A stretch of DNA of 35,954 nucleotides from an uncultured Clostridia bacterium (GCA_947254895.1 CAMYEY010000004.1:1-35954); one strand, 5' to 3'; shown: positions 24,896 through 33,188, numbered from the stretch's first letter. The notes: a model not told the origin generated them from the letters alone. Numbers and translations: made by a program.

Positions 24896-24927
24896 AGGAT
24901 GGTAATTTTTTTATTTGTTACCGTCTT
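24896..24927. repeat. dispersed hairpin repeat, copy 6
   Basis: AGGATGGTAA (24896-24905) and TTACCGTCTT (24918-24927) pair through G-T wobbles; loop of 12. It is the first of two copies 73 bases apart. Confidence 0.65.
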
Positions 24928-24968
24928 GGATTTTTGACCAGTTTGGCCTTGGCTCTGGCACTAATAGC

Positions 24969-24999
24969 AAGATGGTAATTTTCAAATCTTTACCATCTT
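24969..24999. repeat. dispersed hairpin repeat, copy 7
   Basis: A perfect 10-bp stem, AAGATGGTAA (24969-24978) with TTACCATCTT (24990-24999), loop of 11. It lies 140 bases past the CobW-type stop codon on the minus strand. Confidence 0.75.
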
Positions 25000-25138
25000 A
25001 ACTTTCCTGCCATTCAGATCAGTCAAACCAGTCAGCTCATTCAGACTCTTGCAGCTCCCATTCAGACGCTTACCGTTGCCTTGTAGTCTCTCATAGCAAT
25101 CGACCTAGACTCTCACTGTGACAAGCACTTGTAGGCCG

Positions 25139-26137
25139 TCACTTGGCCGCGTCAGATAGGGCCTCCTTGATGGCTTTTTTATCGAGTCCCTTGCCGATTA
25201 TGACCAATTTAGATATATCATAGTCGGCATCTTGTCCTTCAAGATCCATCTCGTCCTGGGAGGCAATAAGGTTCGCCTCATCCTCCGGGCTTAAGCCTGT
25301 AAGGCTGAACTGCTTTTCGACCAATTCCACGTGGATCAGATCATTTTTTGCCCGAACGAAACCCTTTGACCTCACAACTTGACCATACTTATCCAGCATC
25401 AGGTCTTCCATAAAGGCATAAACCTGGTCCGGGTTGGTAAAGGTCAACCGGTCTAGGGTCATACTTGTTAAATCTCTGTCTGCCTCACGGGCAATTTTTC
25501 TCTGGATAAAACGTTGGCCAACCTTATAGATATCATCACCGGTAAAGTCTTTTTCCAAGAGGGCTAACCAATCATCCTTAGCCCAATGACTATAATGACT
25601 GGTTGGGAAGGCGACATCTGAAGGGACATCAAGTTCTTCTCTCACCCGGTCAAAGTCTTCCGGTGATAGCTCTTCGGATTTGCTCAAGACAAGGGTTCCT
25701 GCAGCAATCAACTGGTCTTGAAAGTAGTTGTAAAAATCTCGCTTTTGCCCCAGGTAATTTTGATAGTCGATGATGGTCACCGGAGCTAGGAGGGAAACCT
25801 TATCATACTGAATTTTCGCCAAACTCTTGATAATGTTGGTTGGCTGGGCCACACCGGACGGTTCTACAATTAGGTAGTCAGGATTGAGTGTATTAGCAAT
25901 AGTCATGACTGAAAAAGAAAAATCAAGGTTGAGCGAACAGCAAATACACCCCTCAGATAATTCGACGATTTCCATCTCCGCCAGGGCCTGGTCCTGGGAA
26001 AGAACTTTACTATCGACATTTTCTTCGGCAAATTCATTTTCTACTATGACAAATTCCCTGCCCGTGGCCTTAGCCATGGCCTTGATAAAAGTTGTCTTGC
26101 CAGCTCCTAAAAAACCGGAAATTATTAGTATTTTCAT
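25139..26137 (-). CDS. CobW/COG0523-family GTPase (metal chaperone-like)
   Basis: A 332-residue P-loop GTPase. Walker A is GFLGAGKTT (8-16), followed by VENEFAEENVD (32-42), the metal-binding CxCC motif C64-I-C66-C67, EPSGVAQP (92-99) in the switch region, and a base-recognition stretch near VLSKSEEL. The C-terminal half (about 225-332) is the CobW_C-like domain. COG0523 proteins deliver zinc or other metals to client enzymes; which metal is involved here cannot be told. A GGTGAGAG motif precedes the ATG at 26137. It follows the zinc-type alcohol dehydrogenase gene on the same strand but a terminator-like hairpin separates them, so joint function is only suggested by position. Confidence 0.88.
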   Translation of the reverse strand: MKILIISGFLGAGKTTFIKAMAKATGREFVIVENEFAEENVDSKVLSQDQALAEMEIVELSEGCICCSLNLDFSFSVMTIANTLNPDYLIVEPSGVAQPTNIIKSLAKIQYDKVSLLAPVTIIDYQNYLGQKRDFYNYFQDQLIAAGTLVLSKSEELSPEDFDRVREELDVPSDVAFPTSHYSHWAKDDWLALLEKDFTGDDIYKVGQRFIQRKIAREADRDLTSMTLDRLTFTNPDQVYAFMEDLMLDKYGQVVRSKGFVRAKNDLIHVELVEKQFSLTGLSPEDEANLIASQDEMDLEGQDADYDISKLVIIGKGLDKKAIKEALSDAAK

Positions 26138-26157
26138 TTTTCTCTCACCCTTGACAA

Positions 26158-26197
26158 AAAGAAAGTGCGTAAAAGCTAAGCTCCACGCACCTTCTTT
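26158..26197 (-). terminator. terminator of the alcohol dehydrogenase gene
   Basis: AAAGAAAGTGCGT (26158-26170) pairs with 26185-26197 through 12 of 13 positions around a 14-base loop, starting 22 bases after the adh stop on the minus strand, with T-rich sequence following. Confidence 0.7.
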
Positions 26198-26218
26198 GCT
26201 TAAACTGTTTTAATTAGA

Positions 26219-27274
26219 TTATAAGACTACAACCGGTTTGATCAGATCTCTGGGTTTTTCTTTCATCAGCATGAGAGCATCTTCAACGTGCTCAAAGCCT
26301 TGGAAGCGGTGTGTCAGCATCAGGGATACATCAACACGGCCGGAAGTAACCAGGGCACCTAATTTTTCGAGACGAGCTCTACCACCAGGCATCAAACCAC
26401 CGACGATCTTTTTGTGACCCATACCAACACCCCACTCAACGCGTGGAATCTTGATGTAGGTACCTTCGCCTAAGTAGTTAACATTACCAATGGTTCCGCC
26501 TGGTTTAACAACTTTAACAGCAGTTTCAAAAGTATCATTGTCACCACCGGCAACGATAACTTTGTCAACGCCCTTGCCGTTTGTTAATTCCATGACCTGC
26601 TCAGCGATGTCACCATCTTTGTAGTTGATAAATTCTTTTGCGCCATATTCTTTAGCAACTTCGATACAATTTGGTCTGGTACCAACAGCAATAATCCGAG
26701 CAGCACCTCTGAGGTTTGCACCTGCAACGGACATCAGGCCAACAGGGCCAATACCGATAACTAAGACGGTATCACCAAATTTAACATCAGCCAGTTCAAC
26801 ACCGTGGAAGCCTGTAGGAATCATGTCAGAGAGCATGCATGCTTCTGCTGGGGAGAGGCTGTCCGGTAAGTGAGCTAAGTTACCGTCTGCATCGTTTACG
26901 TGGAAATATTCACCGAACACACCATCTTTAAAGTTGGAAAATTTCCAACCAGCCAGCATACCGCCAGAGTGCATGGGGTAACCTTCTTGGGCTGCAACTG
27001 ACTGCCAGTCAGGTGTAATAGCAGCAACCATGATTCTATCGCCAGGTTTAAAGTCTTTGACGTTGGAACCAACTTCATCAACCACACCACAGCCTTCATG
27101 GCCTAAAATCATATTGTGCCTTTCACCTAAAGCACCAGCCCAAACAGTGTGTACGTCGGATGTACAGGGAGAGAGAGCTAAGGGTCTTATGATTGCGTCG
27201 TCCGGTCCGCAAGCAGGACGTTCTTTTTCGATCCAGCCTGTTTTTCCGATACTCAGCATTGCATAACCTTTCAT
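26219..27274 (-). CDS. adh: NADP-dependent secondary alcohol dehydrogenase (zinc, TBADH-like)
   Basis: A 351-residue medium-chain dehydrogenase that interconverts secondary (and primary) alcohols and ketones/aldehydes. The sequence closely resembles the thermoanaerobe/Clostridium beijerinckii isopropanol dehydrogenases from recall, including MKGYAMLSIGKTGWIEKE at the start and DLIKPVVVL at the end. Catalytic zinc ligands Cys37, His59-Glu60 and Asp150 are all present. Nucleotide binding uses GIGPVG (174-179), and Gly198-Thr-Arg200 after the second strand points to NADP. Residues 84-115 match the GGMLAGWKFSN region of that subfamily. An AGGAGG ribosome binding site sits 7 bases before the ATG. 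It is monocistronic between a terminator and a promoter holding a Rex-like site, consistent with use as a fermentative redox sink. Confidence 0.94.
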   Translation of the reverse strand: MKGYAMLSIGKTGWIEKERPACGPDDAIIRPLALSPCTSDVHTVWAGALGERHNMILGHEGCGVVDEVGSNVKDFKPGDRIMVAAITPDWQSVAAQEGYPMHSGGMLAGWKFSNFKDGVFGEYFHVNDADGNLAHLPDSLSPAEACMLSDMIPTGFHGVELADVKFGDTVLVIGIGPVGLMSVAGANLRGAARIIAVGTRPNCIEVAKEYGAKEFINYKDGDIAEQVMELTNGKGVDKVIVAGGDNDTFETAVKVVKPGGTIGNVNYLGEGTYIKIPRVEWGVGMGHKKIVGGLMPGGRARLEKLGALVTSGRVDVSLMLTHRFQGFEHVEDALMLMKEKPRDLIKPVVVL

Positions 27275-27311
27275 AATTTATCCTCCTATGTTCTTAATAA
27301 TTTATTATTGC

Positions 27312-27329
27312 GTGTGAATTCTTACACAA
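27312..27329 (-). promoter_or_regulatory. Rex-like operator in the adh promoter
   Basis: The minus strand reads TTGTGTAAGAATTCACAC, matching 12 of the 14 defined positions of the Rex consensus TTGTGAAnnnnTTCACAA. It lies between a possible -35 (TTGTTT) and -10 (AATAAT, 18 bases later), about 40 bases before the start codon. Rex represses fermentation genes until NADH rises. Binding is inferred from the match. Confidence 0.5.
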
Positions 27330-27527
27330 ACAAAGAATAGCAAAATTAAATATTCTTGTAAACGTTTAACAGTAAAAAGTTTTCTTCCGTTGGAAACCCG
27401 TCTAGGAAGCCATTTTTCCTCCTTAAAAGCTCTCTTGACTTTAGTGATTTTTTCTATTTTTGACCTTGCATTCAGTTAACTTACATCAGGGCCAAAATAG
27501 GTTTGACAAAATCTAGATAACTACCAG

Positions 27528-29459
27528 CTAAAGGCACTTGGTTTTGGATAAAACCAAGGTGGAAAGGCCGCTAATCGTTATGTTGTTCTTGCCCTCTTTG
27601 CAAACCCAGGTTTCTTCCTTATCGAGATAAGATTTGTTGTCCCAAAAATAGACCCGGTACTCACCGGCATCAATCAAGGTGTAGCTGTTCTGTTCATAAG
27701 CATTAAAAAATACCCAGAAATCGTACTTGCCATTTTTGATCCGCATTTTAAGCAGGTTATCCGATAAAAAATTAATTTCCACATGGTCTAAGATTTCAGC
27801 AAAGCTCTTGTAATTAAAAATCGGATAGCCCTTACGCATCCGGACGAGGTCCTTAAAGTAATCGACCGACTGACGTCCTATCTGTGACCAGTCAATTTGA
27901 TTGATCGTATCTGCCTCATTATAGCTATTGTAGTTACCAAACTTAGTTCGCAGGAACTCCTGGCCGGAGTGAACAAAGGGAATGCCTTGTCCTAAAACAA
28001 TGATTGAATTTGCTAAATTTTGCCGTCTAATATATTCATCCATGGATCGTCCAGGCAAAGCTGTCTGAATTTGATCAAACAAGGTGTAGTTATCATGGGC
28101 TTCGGCATAGCGGATCATCTGGTTGGGGTCAGAGTAACGCTGCGATAGGACCTCAAAATTCCAAAAATTATAGTCGCGGCAAAGGCCACTGATAAAACCT
28201 CGAGAGTCACCATGAAAGACATTGCCCCTAATGGCATTACGAAATTCATCATCAAAAAAACTAACGCCACGAAGCTTAGCTGAATTTTCGGGTATTGCCC
28301 GGTCCCAAACTGGCAAGACATCCCCCATATTCCAGCCTTCCCCAAGCATAAAGATCTCGGGATGGATCTCACTCAACTTTTCCCTCATAGTCCGGATAGT
28401 TGTAACATCCAAAATCCCCATCAGGTCGAAGCGGAAACCGTCGATATTATACTCATTTGTCCAGTAGAGGACGCTATCAACCAAGTAGGTCCTAACCATG
28501 CTGCGTTCCGAAGCGATCTCATTGCCGCAATAAGTCCCATTAGCCAAGTAACCATTGGGCAGGTGGCGAAAGTAGTATCCCGGTACCATCACCGTAAAAG
28601 GGTGTCCGGCAACATCATAAACGTGGTTGTAGACTACATCCATAATGACCGAAAGGCCCTTATCATGGATCGCCTGGACCATCATCTTGAGCTCTCTAAT
28701 TCGGCAAGCCGGGTCGTAAGGGTTTGTTGCAAAAGAGCCATCCGGCACATTATAGTTGACTGGGTCATAACCCCAGTTATATTCACTCTTGCTTTTTTCT
28801 TCATCAACCGTGGCAAAATCAAAAAAAGGCATAAGTTGTAAATGACTTATCCCTAAACCGGCAATATAGTCTATACCGACAGCCTGTCCCTCTTGGTTTA
28901 CTCGACCTGTTTCCGTCAGCCCTAAAAATTTACCCTTGTAAACAATATCTGTTTTGGGATCCATGGTCAGGTCACGGACACTGGCTTCATAGATAATAGC
29001 ATCTCTGGCCTTGGTAAATATTCTTTTTTCGAAAGACCAGTGAGCCGGATCAGTCCGTGCCATGTGCATCACAACAGAATGACCGGAATTAACAGTCACC
29101 GCCTTAGCGTAGGGATCAACACAACTTCTCTTCTCTCCGGTAAAATATGTTACCTGGTAACGGTAGATAGCATAGTGGAAATCACCCTCCAGCTGAAACT
29201 CCCAGGTACCCGATGGACCTTGAGTCATCTGCCAAACCTCTAGGGGCTCTTCCGGAATATCCTGCCCCTCCTGCCAAATCCCGTAATAGAGGACTTCTAC
29301 CAAGCTAGCAACAGGTGACCAAGCCCTAAAGGTTGTTCCGAAGCGGGTATAAATGGCTCCCAGGTTGCCATCAAATTGGTATTTTTCCGCAAATTCTGCC
29401 GAATCATAATCAAACTTGGCCAAGTGTTTCCTAACCAAGGCATAGTAACTCTTTTCCAT
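27528..29459 (-). CDS. pulA: type I pullulanase, GH13
   Basis: A 643-residue debranching enzyme that cleaves alpha-1,6 links in pullulan, glycogen and starch dextrins. An N-terminal CBM48-like domain (about 30-135) precedes the GH13 barrel. The type I signature YNWGYDP is at 227-233, MDVVYNH at 273-279, the nucleophile Asp345 in GFRFDLMG (341-348), the acid/base Glu374 in GEGW, and the transition-state His/Asp in AHDN (454-457). No signal peptide is present, so it works inside the cell on imported dextrins or on stored glycogen. It starts one base after the stop codon of the upstream SDR gene and has no strong ribosome binding site of its own, suggesting translational coupling. Confidence 0.95.
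   Translation of the reverse strand: MEKSYYALVRKHLAKFDYDSAEFAEKYQFDGNLGAIYTRFGTTFRAWSPVASLVEVLYYGIWQEGQDIPEEPLEVWQMTQGPSGTWEFQLEGDFHYAIYRYQVTYFTGEKRSCVDPYAKAVTVNSGHSVVMHMARTDPAHWSFEKRIFTKARDAIIYEASVRDLTMDPKTDIVYKGKFLGLTETGRVNQEGQAVGIDYIAGLGISHLQLMPFFDFATVDEEKSKSEYNWGYDPVNYNVPDGSFATNPYDPACRIRELKMMVQAIHDKGLSVIMDVVYNHVYDVAGHPFTVMVPGYYFRHLPNGYLANGTYCGNEIASERSMVRTYLVDSVLYWTNEYNIDGFRFDLMGILDVTTIRTMREKLSEIHPEIFMLGEGWNMGDVLPVWDRAIPENSAKLRGVSFFDDEFRNAIRGNVFHGDSRGFISGLCRDYNFWNFEVLSQRYSDPNQMIRYAEAHDNYTLFDQIQTALPGRSMDEYIRRQNLANSIIVLGQGIPFVHSGQEFLRTKFGNYNSYNEADTINQIDWSQIGRQSVDYFKDLVRMRKGYPIFNYKSFAEILDHVEINFLSDNLLKMRIKNGKYDFWVFFNAYEQNSYTLIDAGEYRVYFWDNKSYLDKEETWVCKEGKNNITISGLSTLVLSKTKCL
27537..27558 (-). 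terminator. hairpin overlapping the 3' end of pulA
   Basis: CTTGGTTTT (27537-27545) and AAAACCAAG (27550-27558) form a perfect 9-bp stem with a 4-base loop inside the last codons of the pullulanase gene. The tail is only weakly T-rich. It may terminate or protect the message end. Confidence 0.45.
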
Positions 29460-29460
29460 A

Positions 29461-30165
29461 CTAGATTAACAATCCACCATTTATACTAATAACTTGACCA
29501 GTTATATAGGTCTGCCGAGCCAAGTAAACTGCAAGTTCAGCCACTTCTCGAGGCTGTCCAAAGCGACCCAAGGGAATCTCTTCTTTAAGAAGGTCTCGAG
29601 CCTCATCGTCTAAATCATCCAGCATAGCTGTATCAATCACACCCGGTGCGATTGCATTGACCAGGATACCGCTGGGGGCAAGTTCTTTGGCCAAAGCCTT
29701 GGTTAATCCGATAACTCCCGCTTTGGCTGCCGAATAATGAACCTCCATACTGGCACCCGTTTGTCCCCAAATGGAACTGATGTTGATAATCGACCCGGCT
29801 TTTTTGTGTACCATGGTCGGAAAGGCTTTTTGGGCACACAAGAAATAAGACCTGAGATTCAAAGACAACACTCGATCCCATTGTGGCCCGCTTATTTTAT
29901 CAAACAGGCTGAATTCAGCAACAGCCGCATTATTTATGAGAACATTGATGCTCTCTGAGATTTGATCAAAAAGTTGGTTGACGCCCGACTCTGTCATAAG
30001 ATCAGCCTGAACCAAAGTTAGGTGCCTTTCCGTCCGGCTCAAATCTTTTAATTCCCGATCAGACTTATAGTAGTGGGCGTATACCTTATACCCCTCCTCT
30101 ATAAAAGCTCGCGTCATGGCCAGGCCTATCCCTCCGGAGGCCCCTGTTATCAATACTACCTTCAT
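29461..30165 (-). CDS. SDR family oxidoreductase, FabG-like
   Basis: A 234-residue short-chain dehydrogenase. It has ITGASGGIG (6-14) for the cofactor, NNAA at 78-81, the catalytic serine in NISSIWG (Ser130/131), Y144-x3-K148, and the PG..DTAM region after NAIAPG. It resembles YmfI/FabG-type 3-oxoacyl-ACP reductases. The open frame extends to a TTG at 30207, but the ATG at 30165 follows AAGGA and matches the normal family N-terminus, so it is the start; a TATAAT sequence on the same strand (30202-30197) could be the -10 box. It is the first gene of a two-gene operon with pulA, an unexpected partner. The substrate is unknown. Confidence 0.88.
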   Translation of the reverse strand: MKVVLITGASGGIGLAMTRAFIEEGYKVYAHYYKSDRELKDLSRTERHLTLVQADLMTESGVNQLFDQISESINVLINNAAVAEFSLFDKISGPQWDRVLSLNLRSYFLCAQKAFPTMVHKKAGSIINISSIWGQTGASMEVHYSAAKAGVIGLTKALAKELAPSGILVNAIAPGVIDTAMLDDLDDEARDLLKEEIPLGRFGQPREVAELAVYLARQTYITGQVISINGGLLI

Positions 30166-30304
30166 ACTGTCCTTGATCCCGATTTTTTTACATATAATTA
30201 TACACAAAATAGGTCATATTAGCTTGAAGTCGCTAATGAAGCTAGTCGTTGTCGTCTAGGGCTTATGTGGATCATCGAAGAAAAATCGATTAATGATAAA
30301 TAAC

Positions 30305-30331
30305 TTGACACCGCCACCTACAGCCTAAAAT
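30305..30331 (+). promoter_or_regulatory. candidate promoter of murC-dinB
   Basis: TTGACA (30305-30310) and TAAAAT (30326-30331) with a short 15-base spacer. A 6-bp inverted repeat (CAGCCT 30321-30326, AGGCTG 30346-30351) overlaps the -10. The short spacer lowers confidence. Confidence 0.35.
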
Positions 30332-30394
30332 TTAGTATTATCCCCAGGCTGTGCTAAAATATTCTTAACACGGTAAAGGAGCTGCTAAAGGACT

Positions 30395-31864
30395 ATGAAC
30401 AAGCAGGAAGATCAAGTAAACCAAGAGCTACATGACCTCTTATCGGATAAAAACCAACGCCTCTATTTCGTCGGAATAGGGGGTATTTCCATGTGCGGTC
30501 TGGCCGAACTGGCAAAGAAGCATGGCTTTGAGGTAGCCGGATCTGACCTCCATCACAACGCTCGGACCGATTATTTAGAGTCTCTGGGCATTATGGTCAA
30601 CTACGATCAAAAGGCAGCTAATATTGAAAACTACAGGCCGGATGCTATCGTCTATACCCTGGCTATTCCGGCAGATAATCCGGAGCGGCTCAAGGCTGCT
30701 GAACTCGGCATTCCCCAGCTGGAAAGGGCCGTCTACCTGGGCCTGATCAATCGACAATTTAAGCAATCGATCAACATATCCGGGACCAACGGCAAGACAA
30801 CAACAACCGCTATGTGCTCGCTCATCTTAATTGAAGCCGGTCTTGACCCGACTGTCCATCTGGGAGCCGAATTAAAGCAGTTTAAAACAACAGTAAGGGC
30901 CGGTTCCAATCATAACTTAATGGTATCTGAAGCCTGCGAATTTGGTAGGTCTTTCCTTCACTTTTATTCCACGACAGCCGCTGTCCTGAATATCGACCAT
31001 GACCATGTTGATATTTACCCGACTATCGAAGATGTCATAGAGGTTTTTGCTGAGTTTATCGCCCGCCTAGATGCCGGATCAAACCTGGTCATACCGGCTT
31101 TTGACCCTCTGATCCCTCAAGTCCTAGACTTAGCCTACCAAAAGAATCCCGGTCTAAAAGGCCAGTTACAAGTTGTCACCTTTGGTTACGAAGGAGATAG
31201 CTGGCAGGGTCAGGAGCCTGACTTCTGCTGTGGAAAGTTGGATTTCAAAGATGGCTACCCACACTTTACGGTATTCCTCCGTGGTAAGTTTTTTGGTGAC
31301 TTCAAGCTCAGGATTCCCGGTAAATTCAACGTCGACAATGCCTTAGCTGCTATAGCCTGTGCCTACTTAAACGGAGCTGACAGTTCGTCCAGCCAAAAAG
31401 CCCTGGCCGAGTTCACCGGAGCAGAAGGTCGTTTTACTGAAACCGGAACTTACAATGGAGCGAGGATTATCGCCGACTATGCCCACCACCCGGATTCCAT
31501 CAAGGTTACCCTCGAAGCTGCCCAAAAGATTCCCCACCGGGAAATTTATGCCATCTTTCAACCGATCACCTACAGCAGGGCCAAGGGTCTAGCTGACGGT
31601 TTTGTTGAAGCCCTGGCTGCAGCCGACCACCCGATTTTGATGGAAGTTTATGACGACCGGGAAAAAGACCACTCCTTTTCAGCCAAGAGCATAGCCGACC
31701 GAATCGAGGAACTTGGAACTCAGGCCCTGTTTTTCTCTGATCTTTCTAAACTTGAAAGTTATCTTAGAGAAACACTCCAAGAGGGCGACTTGGCCTTAAT
31801 TATGGGGTCTGATGTCCGTACGGTTGCAGACCGTCTGACCGACAGACAGAGTCATTTTAATTAG
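30395..31864 (+). CDS. murC: UDP-N-acetylmuramate--L-alanine ligase MurC
   Basis: A 489-residue cytoplasmic Mur ligase that adds L-alanine to UDP-MurNAc in peptidoglycan synthesis. The N-terminal Rossmann domain has FVGIGGISMCGLAEL (25-39). The ATP loop is GTNGKTTTT (130-138). The central domain carries VSEACEFGRSFL (177-188) and LNIDHDHVDIYPT (198-210), and the C-terminal domain has GRFTETGTYNGARIIADYAHHP and FQPITYSRAKGL. Two features are atypical: MurC usually has His rather than Asn in GTHGK, and the C-terminal GAGD-type motif reads MGSDV. An Mpl-like ligase is the alternative, but the EACEF and ADYAHHP patterns favour MurC. dinB follows after 38 bases on the same strand, probably in one operon. 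Confidence 0.85.
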   Translation: MNKQEDQVNQELHDLLSDKNQRLYFVGIGGISMCGLAELAKKHGFEVAGSDLHHNARTDYLESLGIMVNYDQKAANIENYRPDAIVYTLAIPADNPERLKAAELGIPQLERAVYLGLINRQFKQSINISGTNGKTTTTAMCSLILIEAGLDPTVHLGAELKQFKTTVRAGSNHNLMVSEACEFGRSFLHFYSTTAAVLNIDHDHVDIYPTIEDVIEVFAEFIARLDAGSNLVIPAFDPLIPQVLDLAYQKNPGLKGQLQVVTFGYEGDSWQGQEPDFCCGKLDFKDGYPHFTVFLRGKFFGDFKLRIPGKFNVDNALAAIACAYLNGADSSSSQKALAEFTGAEGRFTETGTYNGARIIADYAHHPDSIKVTLEAAQKIPHREIYAIFQPITYSRAKGLADGFVEALAAADHPILMEVYDDREKDHSFSAKSIADRIEELGTQALFFSDLSKLESYLRETLQEGDLALIMGSDVRTVADRLTDRQSHFN

Positions 31865-31902
31865 CAAGCGACCAGCCCATTTACCTCAAGGTCAAGAGAG
31901 AT

Positions 31903-33129
31903 ATGGTTATGAAAGAGGAAAGGGTCATCCTACACTGCGACTGCAATGGCTACTTTGCCTCTGTCGAAATCCTACTCAAGCCGTCTCTTAAAGATATACC
32001 AATGGCTGTGGCTGGCGATCCCGAAAACCGCCACGGTATTATTCTTGCCAAAAACGAGATAGCCAAAAGTTTTGGGGTAAAGACAGCTGAAACTATTAGT
32101 GAAGCCAGGCGTAAGTGCCCTGGCCTCACCCTTGTGCCGCCCCACCATGAGCTCTACCGAGAATACTCCGAGAAAATCAACCAAATCTACTTAGACTACA
32201 CAGATTATGTAGAGCCTTTCAGCATTGATGAAAGCTACCTGGATGTCTCTTCTACCTGGCATCAATTTGCAGGCTGTCCCCATGAACTGGCTGACCGGAT
32301 TCGCCATAGGGTCAGAAAAGAAATCGGGATCACCATATCCGTTGGGGTTTCTTTCAATAAGGTTTTTGCCAAGCTGGCAAGCGACCTTAAAAAGCCGGAT
32401 GCTACAACAGTTATCCCCCGGTCGCAAATAGAAAATATCGTCTGGCCCCTAGACATCACAAATCTCCTTTATGTTGGTAAGATTACAGCTCAAAAGTTGA
32501 GGGACATAAACATCAATACTATCGCTGATATAGCTAGGGCAGATCCGGATTTTTTATTTTCTTACCTGGGTAAGCAAGGAAAGACACTTAGCTGCTACGC
32601 CAGAGGACTTGACCGGAGCCCCGTAAGCCGTTTTGACCAGCTGGCGGAAGCTAAGTCCATTGGCAACAGCCAAACCTTCAAAGAAGATCTGAATAGCTAC
32701 AAGGAACTTAAAAAAGAGCTTGTCGCCTTAACAGAAGAAGTGAGCCAACGGATGATAGAAGCTAAAAAGCTAGCCTATGTTATCCAGATTCAAATCAAGA
32801 GTTTTGACTTTAAAGTATCATCAAAACAGCTAAGCCTGAGAGACCCTGTCAGGTCAGTTGACGAAATCAGCAAGATTGCCCTCAAACTGCTAGAGGAACT
32901 CTGGGACAAACAGACTCCTGTCAGGCTACTCGCTGTCACTGCCAATAAATTGGTTGACGAGGGAGAAGCCAGCTTTCAACCTTCCCTCTTTGATTTGCAG
33001 GCAAAAAAAGATTCTCTGGAGCAAAAACTTTTAGCCGACAAAAAGAAGAAAGAACTCTCCAGCTTGGTTGAAGGGCTCAACCGGAAACTTGGGTCAGACA
33101 AACTCCGACTAGGTAACTCAACTGAATAA
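31903..33129 (+). CDS. dinB: DNA polymerase IV (Y-family)
   Basis: A 408-residue lesion-bypass polymerase. The catalytic acids are Asp13 (LHCDCNGYFASVE) and Asp109-Glu110 (FSIDESYLD), with aromatic steric-gate residues Tyr17/Phe18. The finger motif is GIILAKNEIAKSFGVK (45-60), and TISVGVSFNKVFAKLASDLKKPD is the palm-thumb signature. The little-finger domain spans about 240-350. The C-terminal QPSLFD (359-364) is a beta-clamp binding peptide, and a lysine-rich tail follows. It lies 38 bases after murC with only a weak ribosome binding site (AAGAGAG). No LexA box is evident just upstream, so SOS control is not supported by what I see. Confidence 0.94.
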   Translation: MVMKEERVILHCDCNGYFASVEILLKPSLKDIPMAVAGDPENRHGIILAKNEIAKSFGVKTAETISEARRKCPGLTLVPPHHELYREYSEKINQIYLDYTDYVEPFSIDESYLDVSSTWHQFAGCPHELADRIRHRVRKEIGITISVGVSFNKVFAKLASDLKKPDATTVIPRSQIENIVWPLDITNLLYVGKITAQKLRDININTIADIARADPDFLFSYLGKQGKTLSCYARGLDRSPVSRFDQLAEAKSIGNSQTFKEDLNSYKELKKELVALTEEVSQRMIEAKKLAYVIQIQIKSFDFKVSSKQLSLRDPVRSVDEISKIALKLLEELWDKQTPVRLLAVTANKLVDEGEASFQPSLFDLQAKKDSLEQKLLADKKKKELSSLVEGLNRKLGSDKLRLGNSTE

Positions 33130-33188
33130 AGACCCAATAAAGGAAAACCGTCATTTAAGTTTTTATAGGGGCTCAGCAAAAGATGAAA

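Larger units (their letters stand above)
24769..25138. other. 370-base gap between the tRNA operon and the CobW-type gene
   Basis: It holds the tRNA promoter, two copies of the dispersed hairpin (24896-24927 and 24969-24999) and three CATTCAG motifs (25011, 25038, 25059) spaced 27 and 21 bases apart. No reading frame with a ribosome binding site is visible. The remaining sequence is unassigned. Confidence 0.5.

Noticed and set aside
25011..25066. CATTCAG triplets as a CRISPR-like or iteron array
   Set aside because: Only three 7-base motifs with unequal spacing; too short and irregular for CRISPR repeats or a replication origin.
27357..27368. cre (CcpA) site before the alcohol dehydrogenase gene
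   Set aside because: TGTAAACGTTTA fits part of the cre consensus, but the 3' end breaks the match; the same palindrome also partly fits Rex, so neither is called.
28362..28841. 159-residue plus-strand frame inside pulA
   Set aside because: It is antisense to the conserved catalytic core of pullulanase, so it is a shadow frame.
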